NCBI RefSeq assembly: GCF_020176955.2
Contig: NZ_JAIUCZ020000009.1
Span: 1-64,000, forward strand
Direction: 5' to 3'
Origin: Nocardia sp. alder85J
Lineage (GTDB): Bacteria > Actinomycetota > Actinomycetes > Mycobacteriales > Mycobacteriaceae
DNA length: 64,000 bases
Shown one piece after another: positions 8,837 to 16,679 of this stretch (the first letter of the stretch is position 1; every line of letters begins with the position of its first letter). Under the pieces are notes generated by a model. The model searched no databases and was not told the DNA's origin. It worked only from the letters and a program-made list of their open reading frames with translations. Position numbers and translations under genes: made by a program.

Positions 8837-10384
8837 TCATCGCGCGAGGTCGTCGGGACCGAGCGGGTGCCAGCTGAGCTTGTATCGCAGGCCCGCGTCG
8901 CCGGTGGTGGTGAACGTGACCTCGCTGCCCGTGCGAACGGGCAGGGTGAGGTTCTCGTTGTCCCGGCCGTGGCGGTCCTCGGCGGAGCGCGAAGCGATCG
9001 TGAAGCCTTCCGGCGGAACGGGATTCGCGGCGCCGGGGGGAGTGATCTCGACCCGGAGCGTGCCGCCGGCGACGGAGCCGAAGATGAATCCGTCCGTCGG
9101 CGCGGTGTAGTCGACGCCGGGCTCGAGCGGTGTGCGGCCGGTGTGGAGCATGCGGCTGGATCCGGTGACGCGGAGGTGGCCGGCGCGCAGGTCGCCGCCC
9201 AGGATCACACTGGCGGTGGTCAGGTCCACGGCGGCGGGGGTATCGCCGTCGGGCTGATACGTGGCGCGGAGGTGGTAGCCGACGCCGATGCCGTCGAGCG
9301 GTTCGGTGGGGACGGTGAAGTAGGCGAGTTTGTCGTTGCCGGGATCGGCGGTGCCGTACGCGCGGATCCGGTCGTTGTCCACGGACACCGTCCGGGTGTC
9401 GGGTCCGCTGGACACGTTGTAGGTGAGGGTGTACGCGAACAGTGAATCCGCGCTGTTCTCGGGTCCGTGCCAACGCAATTCGGTGGTGTCGCCGACGTGG
9501 ACGGTGAGGTTCGCGGGATGGAAGTCCTCGACGGGCCGGTCTTTCGGCCATCGGGCAGCGGCCGCGTGGGCGCGCAGCGGCGCTGCGCCGGTGTTCGCCG
9601 ACCGGTCGGAGAGGTTTCCGACGCCGAGCGGGTGCCAGGTCAGCCTGTACGCCTGCGGATCGGGGAGCCCGAACGCCAGGGTGCTGTGTTTGGCGATCGG
9701 AATGGTGAGGTTGTCGTTGTACGCGCCCCGGGAGTCGGTGTCGGCGACGAGCAGATGCCAGGTGGAGGGCATCCCGGCCCGCCCGCCGGTCCGGGGATCC
9801 GGCGGGCTGACCTGTATCCAGAGCCGGTCGCCGGTGATCGCGCCACACAGGAATCCGTCGGTGAGCGCGAGGTAGTGCGTGTTGTTGGCGAATCCGTCCT
9901 GGGTCTCGGTGAGGAGTTGGGCGGTTCCGGTGAGGCTGTTGATGCTGCCGGCCTTGAGATCACCGCGGTGGACGAAGGTCGCGGTGGTCAGGTCCCGGGT
10001 TTCCTCGACTCCCTGCTGCTTGCAGACGGCCTGGAGGTGATAACCCACGGCGATGCCGTCCAAGGGCTCGGTCGGGAAGGCGAAATCCAGGAGCTTGCCG
10101 GGGTCGCCCGGATTCGGCTGGGCATATTTCAGTGGGCTGTCCGGGTCGTCGGGGTCCACTTTCTGGAACAGCACCGCGTCGTCCACCGCGATCGGCCGGG
10201 CGTCTTCCCCACCGGTGTCGTAGTACAGGGAGTAGTGCACGACCGGGTTGTTCGTGCAGGTCCAGTGCAGGGTGGTGGTGTCGCCGCGCAGGATCGGGGT
10301 GTCGTCGGCGTAGAAACTCTCGAAGGTTCCGTCGTTGCCGGTCGGCCAGAACCGCACCGGCTGGGGTTCGTCGTGGCTGGTCAC
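8837..10384 (-). CDS. uncharacterised protein with two tandem WHPLG modules
   Basis: The 515-aa protein is made of two homologous halves (about 1-255 and 268-515). Each opens with an F-x-x-x-D/N...GDTTxLxW Ig-like strand pair, then PTEPLDGIxVGYHL, a TDGFxxG segment and a terminal WHPLG motif (WHPLGVGNLSD and WHPLGPDDLAR). The GTG start overlaps the stop of the 1,302-aa gene (GTGA) and is preceded by GGAGAAG. There is no secretion signal. The duplication and beta-rich composition suggest a carbohydrate- or protein-binding structural component, but no named family was recognised. Confidence 0.75.
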   Translation of the reverse strand: MTSHDEPQPVRFWPTGNDGTFESFYADDTPILRGDTTTLHWTCTNNPVVHYSLYYDTGGEDARPIAVDDAVLFQKVDPDDPDSPLKYAQPNPGDPGKLLDFAFPTEPLDGIAVGYHLQAVCKQQGVEETRDLTTATFVHRGDLKAGSINSLTGTAQLLTETQDGFANNTHYLALTDGFLCGAITGDRLWIQVSPPDPRTGGRAGMPSTWHLLVADTDSRGAYNDNLTIPIAKHSTLAFGLPDPQAYRLTWHPLGVGNLSDRSANTGAAPLRAHAAAARWPKDRPVEDFHPANLTVHVGDTTELRWHGPENSADSLFAYTLTYNVSSGPDTRTVSVDNDRIRAYGTADPGNDKLAYFTVPTEPLDGIGVGYHLRATYQPDGDTPAAVDLTTASVILGGDLRAGHLRVTGSSRMLHTGRTPLEPGVDYTAPTDGFIFGSVAGGTLRVEITPPGAANPVPPEGFTIASRSAEDRHGRDNENLTLPVRTGSEVTFTTTGDAGLRYKLSWHPLGPDDLAR

Positions 10385-13300
10385 TGGGACTTCTCCTGGC
10401 GCGGACGAGTCGCCGCATCGAGGGGGATCTGTGCGGCGTTCGTGGTCTCCGCGCGGTCCCGCGTCGGAGACGTGACCTGGTCGAGGGTGGTGGCCAGGGT
10501 CAGATAGCCGGTGCGGGCGACGGAATTGGGCTGGTCGAGATGGGCGACGACGTCGGGGGCGGTGATGGGGTAGTGGTTCCACGGACTCGGTTCGGACCAG
10601 TCCCATACCCCGGTCCACGAGTCGGGGCGGGGCATGACCACGGCCGTCTGTGTGGTGCTCGTCCCGGTGTCCGGATCGGGCCGGCCGGTCGGCGCGGGCC
10701 GGGTGCCGGCCAGGATCGGGCCGACCCGGCAGGCGATCTGCAACCGGGACAGCGGTGTGCGGACGGCCTCGTCGGGCAGGCGGACGCTGACCGCGGGCAC
10801 GACGTCGGTCACCGCGTTGATCTCCGCCCACGGGTGGGCCAGCATCGTCACGTACGCGACGACCGGCGTGACCGGGTCGTCCCCGTTGGCGTGCGGATTC
10901 TCCGGCATGGGCGCGAGGTTCACCGGCAGCGCGAGGTCCCGGGCGGTGATCCGGCGGGCGTAGCCGCTGTCCCCGCCGTCGGCGGTGCGGAAGACGGTGT
11001 AATCGGTGTCCGCATCCGGGAGGACCGGCCCGTCCGGCCCGTCGGTCCGGTGGGTGAAGTAGCCGATCAGGCCGTCGGTGGTCACGACGACGCCGTCGTC
11101 GTTCGACTGCCGGCCGCCGAGTCGGATGTTCCACCGCCACTGCCGCTTCAGGTAGTCCGGGGTGCGGAAGTCCAGCACCGGATAGGGCGCGGAGTCGCTG
11201 CCCCAGCTGGGATCGGTGCCGGGCAGCGTATAGCTCTCCAGCGTCAGCCGGGCTCGCAGCAGCGCGACGGGCATCCCGATCAGCGGCGCGACCATCGTGC
11301 CGTCGTTGCCGGGCGCCGCGGCGGTGCCCGCCGAATCGTCGATGCGCCGCATGAGGGCGTCGAAGGCGTCGGTGCCGCCGTCGCGCAGGCCGGTGAGGAA
11401 GCCGAACAGCTCGGGGCAGAGCCGGGCGAAGTCGCCGTCCGGGTCGGTCGGGTCGTCCCGGTGGGGGTAGTAGGGGAGGGTGGCCCAGTCGACGGCCGGC
11501 CCTTCGGTGTTGCCGTCGGTGCCGATTCCCTTGCGGGCCTCCACGATGCCGCGCCCGTGCTCGTCGTGCACGAGCAGGGTTCCGGAGAGGTGGTTCACGA
11601 GCAGCCACCCGAGCGCCGGGGTCGGGGCCGGTGCGCTCGCGGTGGCCACGACCGGCGGATCGTCGATGACCGCCCCGGGGACGGCGGCGGACGTGTTGAC
11701 CGGAACCCAGTCGAAGCGCAGCCGCGTCGGTGCGGTGAGGCGGGGCGCCAACTGCACGTAGCAGCCGGGGTTCGTCCACTTCTCGCCGACCGTGATCGGG
11801 TGGTCGTTCTCGGCGCTGGGCGTGAGGGTGCCCGCGACCCACGGCAGGCGCTGTGCGGGGCTGAGTTCGCCGCCGATGCCGGCATCGATGTAGGTGAAGG
11901 TGCGTCCCATGGAATCCACGACACCGGCGAAGGTGACGACGAACTGGCCCGCGCAGGCGGGGAAGAACCGGATCTTCGCGGTCGGGGCCATCACGTCGGG
12001 GTCGGGCGCGGGGAAGCCGGCGTCGGGGTGGTCGTAGCCGGTGAGCATCTCACACAGGTGGCTCTCGCTCGGATCGTTCTCGTTCGGCTGCACCCCCATG
12101 CCCGGCATGCGCTGATCGAGACTGCGGTGGAAACCGTCCAGCATCTGCGAGATCTCGCCCACGCCGAGCCGATCGGCCAGCTCCTCGACGGGGGCATCGC
12201 GGTAGCGGCGCAGGTGCCGTTCGACCGCGCCGTGCACCAGCTGCTGCGGCAGGTCGGTCAGGGCGGACCGGCCGACGAACTTCCACGCCGGAATCGGTTG
12301 CGGGGCACCGGTTCTCGTCAGTCGGTACCGGCCTTCGCCGGCGTCGAAGGCCCAGTGGTAGCCGTCGGTGGCGTCGGCCGGGACCGGGTAGTAGTCCAGC
12401 TCCCACAGCAGGTAGACCGGCGACCACGGCTGATCCCACAGGCCGGTGAAATGCCCGGGGCCCGTCGGCTGCCGCGCGGCATCGTGGAATGCCGCCGAGA
12501 CGCCGTCAACCAGGGTTCCGAGGTCCTCGACCAGGTCGTCGTCCGTGGCGGCGGCCCGGGACAGCAGCGTGAACTCGCGGAACAGGCCGCTGAAGCATCC
12601 CCGCACGTGGTCCGGAAGTCCGGCACTCCAGCCGGGCAGTGGCGGCGGCTCCGGGGGTGGCTGCATGCTGTCGCCGATGCGTATCGCGGCCACCAATTGG
12701 TCGTCGGAGCGGCACGGCAACACTTCCGGATACGGTTCCTGCTCGGCATTCACGCCGCCGAGCACGACGACTGGGTCATACGGCGTATAGAACGGGGGGA
12801 GCGGGACGGCCTTCAGCCTGCGGTGGATCCCGGCGGGATCGGCGCACGTCGGATCCAGCCCCCGAGCCCTGGCGTATTCGAAGGCGCTGGCCTCGAATTC
12901 CGCCGCCGAATCCCCGGACGGGATTGCGTCCGTCCCGGTGCGCAGGCCCCGCATCTCGTCCTGAATTCGGAGGAGCCCGACGGCGAGTTCGTTGATCGTC
13001 GTGGCCGGGTCGAAGTCCGCCGGGCGTCCGGCGCCACCGTACGCGACCGGCATCCTGCCGAGGCGCCACAGGTCGTACACCCTGTTCTGCAATCCGATCT
13101 CGTTGCGGGCCAGCAGGTTGTACCGATATTGCCTCTCATTGAGTTCCGCCAGCCATGCCCGCTCCTTCTCCAGCTCGTCCTCCGTCGCGGCGGTCTCGGA
13201 TCCCGGCGCGTCGGCGATGGTCCAGGCGTGGCCGATGTCGTAAGGGATGAACCACGAGCTGTGTACCCGGTCGTCGAACTGGTCCGGCGCGGTGTCGAGC

Positions 13301-14289
13301 GTTTCGAGGCCGTCGGTGAGGAAAGCGTGCAGGAGCCGGCCGACGGCGACCTCGTCACGGTCACTGTGCAGGTCGGCGGTCTGGGCTTCGGCGGTGCTGT
13401 GGCCCACCGCGAGGTAGGCCCGGTCCGCGCTCTCGGGCAGCTTCCCCTGGGGATAGTCCCGATTCGTCCGGTCCCACGGCAGCCGCAGCGCGGTCCCGGC
13501 GTACACCGAGACCGGATCCGTCTCGAGCCGGCCGGGTGTCCAGCCCAGCGCGTCCAGTAGCGCGGCCGTCTCGGGCGCCGAACGCCGCCCCGGTGTGGCG
13601 AGAATGTCCGCGGTCGGATCCGAATACCAGCCCACCACAAGGTAATCCAGTGTCGCGCGATCGACGCCGGCGAGATCGTCGTAGAACGCGAAGACGCCGC
13701 GGTGGTACGGCAGGAAACCGCAGAAGTCCGGCAGTCCCGGGCCGATCGCGGTGAGAAAGAGATCGGTGGTCTGTTTCTCCGCCCAGGCGTCGGTATCGAA
13801 CGCCCGCCCGATCGCACCCTCTTTGAGGTCTCCCCGGATGTAGTACTCGTCCGGCGCCGGCACCGTGAACGGATAGGGGGAATGGTTCCCCTGCCACGGG
13901 TAATTCCGCCACGCGTCGCGGTCCGGCGAATTCTCGACGATGTCCGGATCGACGAGACTGTCGCTTTCCACCACCCAGGCGGCGAAAGCAGGGGCCGCGT
14001 TCGCGGGCCGGCTCGAGCGCACGACGAGCCACCGATTGGGGACCAGCGGAAATGTGTCGGTGTCCTGGTGATGGGCCCGGAGCGCGTGCGGAAGCGACCA
14101 GCGCACATGCGCGCCCACCGCGGGCCGGTCATCGAGATGCGGGTCCGGATACGGCTCGGGCGGAACCGCCAGATTCGCCGGGTCGGTGAAGTCGAGGGTC
14201 CACTGCCCGTAGCCTTCTTCGCGTTCACTGGCCACGGTGTTGACGAGGTAGGTGTCGATCTGCACAGGAACGATCAACGGGTGGGTCAT
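10381..14289 (-). CDS. giant uncharacterised protein (1,302 aa)
   Basis: Starts MTHPLIVPVQIDTYLVN, with GGGGAG just upstream. The protein is acidic, beta-rich and lacks signal peptide and membrane segments. Recognisable features are an N-terminal block with VRWSLPHALR and PNRWLVVRSS, then FAFYDDLAG and YLVVGWYSDP near residue 210. A charged helical segment follows at about 355-420 (ELEKERAWLAELNERQYRYN), then a long C-terminal region. I know of similar unnamed proteins in other bacteria but no assigned activity. It is coupled to the next gene by GTGA. Codon use matches the chromosome, so it appears to be a functional, selected gene. Confidence 0.8.
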   Translation of the reverse strand: MTHPLIVPVQIDTYLVNTVASEREEGYGQWTLDFTDPANLAVPPEPYPDPHLDDRPAVGAHVRWSLPHALRAHHQDTDTFPLVPNRWLVVRSSRPANAAPAFAAWVVESDSLVDPDIVENSPDRDAWRNYPWQGNHSPYPFTVPAPDEYYIRGDLKEGAIGRAFDTDAWAEKQTTDLFLTAIGPGLPDFCGFLPYHRGVFAFYDDLAGVDRATLDYLVVGWYSDPTADILATPGRRSAPETAALLDALGWTPGRLETDPVSVYAGTALRLPWDRTNRDYPQGKLPESADRAYLAVGHSTAEAQTADLHSDRDEVAVGRLLHAFLTDGLETLDTAPDQFDDRVHSSWFIPYDIGHAWTIADAPGSETAATEDELEKERAWLAELNERQYRYNLLARNEIGLQNRVYDLWRLGRMPVAYGGAGRPADFDPATTINELAVGLLRIQDEMRGLRTGTDAIPSGDSAAEFEASAFEYARARGLDPTCADPAGIHRRLKAVPLPPFYTPYDPVVVLGGVNAEQEPYPEVLPCRSDDQLVAAIRIGDSMQPPPEPPPLPGWSAGLPDHVRGCFSGLFREFTLLSRAAATDDDLVEDLGTLVDGVSAAFHDAARQPTGPGHFTGLWDQPWSPVYLLWELDYYPVPADATDGYHWAFDAGEGRYRLTRTGAPQPIPAWKFVGRSALTDLPQQLVHGAVERHLRRYRDAPVEELADRLGVGEISQMLDGFHRSLDQRMPGMGVQPNENDPSESHLCEMLTGYDHPDAGFPAPDPDVMAPTAKIRFFPACAGQFVVTFAGVVDSMGRTFTYIDAGIGGELSPAQRLPWVAGTLTPSAENDHPITVGEKWTNPGCYVQLAPRLTAPTRLRFDWVPVNTSAAVPGAVIDDPPVVATASAPAPTPALGWLLVNHLSGTLLVHDEHGRGIVEARKGIGTDGNTEGPAVDWATLPYYPHRDDPTDPDGDFARLCPELFGFLTGLRDGGTDAFDALMRRIDDSAGTAAAPGNDGTMVAPLIGMPVALLRARLTLESYTLPGTDPSWGSDSAPYPVLDFRTPDYLKRQWRWNIRLGGRQSNDDGVVVTTDGLIGYFTHRTDGPDGPVLPDADTDYTVFRTADGGDSGYARRITARDLALPVNLAPMPENPHANGDDPVTPVVAYVTMLAHPWAEINAVTDVVPAVSVRLPDEAVRTPLSRLQIACRVGPILAGTRPAPTGRPDPDTGTSTTQTAVVMPRPDSWTGVWDWSEPSPWNHYPITAPDVVAHLDQPNSVARTGYLTLATTLDQVTSPTRDRAETTNAAQIPLDAATRPRQEKSQ

Positions 14290-14318
14290 CGTAAGCTCCC
14301 CGGTATTCGAGTGGGCCG

Positions 14319-16655
14319 CTACGGCCGGAAGGTCTGCCGGACCGGGGATTGGATCAACTGCACCGCGAATCCGGCCGGGGTCAATTCACCGTCTGGTAGC
14401 TGACCGAGTTCGCGCAGGCGCTCGGTGAGTTGCGGTGCGATCCGATGGATGTCCATGGTGTCGGTCCCGGTCCGCAGGTAGGCCGGGACGTTGTCGTTGT
14501 CGCTGATCGGCGCGCCGGTCCGGCCGTTCCCGGCCAGGTATCGCAGGTCGAGAAAGAGCTCGCCGTGTTCGACCTGAGCGCCGATGTACAGATCTTGATG
14601 CGGTTCGGCGATCGTGACCCTGTCGGGAACTTCGGCGAACAGGCACAGCAGCAGGTCGGGGGCGAGGTATTCCCGGCGCACGATCTCGATCGCCCGCCCG
14701 CCCCGGTCGGCTTCGATGATCAGTCCCGGCCAGTCGCGGGCCAGCCGGGAGCGCAGCAGCAGCCCGGCCTCGGGCCACGGGACGGTGTTCGCGTCGGCCG
14801 CCGAGCGCCGCAGGACCGCCTCCTGGAGAACGGTATCCGCGGTGGTCTGGACACCGGCGTCGACGAATCCGTCGACGAGCGCGGTGATCCACGTGGGATC
14901 CACGTAGCAGAAGCGCACACTCTCCGGCGGAAGCATCCGCCGGTCGGCGACCAAATGATCGAAGGGCACCAGTTCCAGCGCCGCGAGCCCGTCGATGATG
15001 TCGCCGACCGGCCCGGCCGCGGCGGCCGAGTCGAGGGTGAGCGCCTCGCTCACCGCACTGTCCGCGAGGACGGTACGCAACCGGTGTGCCCAGGTCGGCC
15101 CGCCGGACGGCCGGTCCCGGGGCGGCGGCGCGGCGTGCCGCCGGCTCAGGCGGTTCGCCAGACCGTCGGCGAGCAGGGTGTGCAGCCGGTCGGTGGCGGG
15201 CCGCGGGTGCGCGATGGCGGCCGCGGTGGTCAGGGTGCCGGGGTCCAGGCCGCTGATCTCGGGCGGGGTCGTCAGGCGGGTGACCGCCGCCGCGAAGGCG
15301 GTGCGGGCCTTGCGCCGGAACGTCTTCTGGGCGTAGCGCGACGGTGCGTGCGACAGTGCCAGCAGCCGCCCCATCGTCCAGGCCACGGCGTAGCTCAGGT
15401 CGAACACACCCCATTGTGGGAGGTAGATCATCAGCCCGTCGGGCGTGCCGAGGACCGGTGCCGCGTCCGCCCGGGCGTGCCGGCCCCCGGAATCGGACGT
15501 TCGGGTGAAGGGTGGCAGGCCGGGCGGGAGCGGCGGCGGTGGTACCGGGATCAACGGTCCCCGGTACCAGGCGAAGGTCCGCTCGCCCTCGGCGGTCGGA
15601 GACGACACCGGCACATATCCCCACCGCAGGCGCCTGCCGACCTCCGCGGTCTCTTCCGTATCCGCGTCGGCCGGCGGCGGCAGGCGCAGGGACAGCGCAC
15701 GGTCGTGATCCGGATTCGGGTGCTGCTCGTCGTCGTGCGGCTCGCCGGGCAGCGCGAGCTCGTGGACGACCTCGGAGAAGTGTCCGCCCGGATCCGGATG
15801 CGACGTGAACGACCACGACAGCAGCGACACCAGCCGCACCGATTCGATGCCGTCCGGTGTCCGAGGACCCGCCTCGGGCTTCAGGCAGTCCGCGAAGCCC
15901 TCCAGCGAGACGAGGTGGGCCGCGTAATTCCCGTAGCCGCGGGGAAACCGGTTCGCCAGCACGATGCTGTATTGCCCGGTCTCGGTGAATTCCGCCGCCG
16001 ACATCTTGGCTCGCGCCGACAGTGTGGGACGCTCGGCCACCTCACGGACGTGCGTCAGATAATTCAATTCGTCGAAACGGGGAACGATCGCCGTGAACAC
16101 CCCCGCCGGAACATCGATCGTCCGGCACGGGCCCTGCAACACCTCGGGGATGACCGTGCCGGGATCGATATCGGGGCCGAGCACGGTGGCGCGGGGGTCC
16201 TTGCGCAGATCGAGCACGTCCGCCACGGTGTATTCGGTATCCGCCGTGCCCTGTGCCTGCGGATCTCCGGGCAGTTCGTGCTGCGCGAAAACGAGCAGCG
16301 CCAGCCACGGGGCGCGTTCGCCGTCGTTCTCGCCGTCGGCGCCCTCGGCCAGAATCTGTTCCCACGGCAGCGTCAGCCGGGTCAGGCTCACATGCGCCAG
16401 CTGATTGTCGAAGGGACCCGTCGCGCCGGACGGCGGGTGCGTCGCGTGCACACATCCGGGCGGTAAGGCGAAACGCGGCGCATGCACCTCGAAACGCTGG
16501 GTGATCTCGGGAAATTGATCACCGTTCGCCCCGGGATTGCTCAGCGATCGCCCGTCGGCGTCGCGAACCTCCTGATGCACGGTGATCGCATACCTGCCGC
16601 CCGTCAGGAACGGCGTGTAGGAGTCGTGGAAAGTGATGAGGCGTGGAGTCGCCAT
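14319..16655 (-). CDS. uncharacterised 778-aa protein
   Basis: Starts MATPRLITFHDSYTPFLTGG after a strong GGAGGAG. Residues about 1-300 form a beta-rich block (GRYAITVHQEV, FDNQLAHVSLTRLTLPWE, APWLALLVF near 115-125, YSIVLANRFP, HLVSLEGF). The remainder is mixed, with a helical middle (about 420-520) and a C-terminal part ending QSPVRQTFRP. It has no signal peptide. It lies 29 bp before the 1,302-aa gene in the same operon, which suggests joint assembly. No enzyme motif is evident. Confidence 0.8.
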   Translation of the reverse strand: MATPRLITFHDSYTPFLTGGRYAITVHQEVRDADGRSLSNPGANGDQFPEITQRFEVHAPRFALPPGCVHATHPPSGATGPFDNQLAHVSLTRLTLPWEQILAEGADGENDGERAPWLALLVFAQHELPGDPQAQGTADTEYTVADVLDLRKDPRATVLGPDIDPGTVIPEVLQGPCRTIDVPAGVFTAIVPRFDELNYLTHVREVAERPTLSARAKMSAAEFTETGQYSIVLANRFPRGYGNYAAHLVSLEGFADCLKPEAGPRTPDGIESVRLVSLLSWSFTSHPDPGGHFSEVVHELALPGEPHDDEQHPNPDHDRALSLRLPPPADADTEETAEVGRRLRWGYVPVSSPTAEGERTFAWYRGPLIPVPPPPLPPGLPPFTRTSDSGGRHARADAAPVLGTPDGLMIYLPQWGVFDLSYAVAWTMGRLLALSHAPSRYAQKTFRRKARTAFAAAVTRLTTPPEISGLDPGTLTTAAAIAHPRPATDRLHTLLADGLANRLSRRHAAPPPRDRPSGGPTWAHRLRTVLADSAVSEALTLDSAAAAGPVGDIIDGLAALELVPFDHLVADRRMLPPESVRFCYVDPTWITALVDGFVDAGVQTTADTVLQEAVLRRSAADANTVPWPEAGLLLRSRLARDWPGLIIEADRGGRAIEIVRREYLAPDLLLCLFAEVPDRVTIAEPHQDLYIGAQVEHGELFLDLRYLAGNGRTGAPISDNDNVPAYLRTGTDTMDIHRIAPQLTERLRELGQLPDGELTPAGFAVQLIQSPVRQTFRP

Positions 16656-16679
16656 GAGAGTTCTCCTCCGTCCCGGCGT

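Noticed and set aside
10132..13560. Very long plus-strand open frame (1,142 codons) opposite the 1,302-aa gene
   Set aside because: Antisense to a gene with good start, ribosome binding site and codon use; its product is Arg/Gly/Val-rich without domain character, as expected for a high-GC shadow frame. The same applies to 14430-16466 and 17463-20756.
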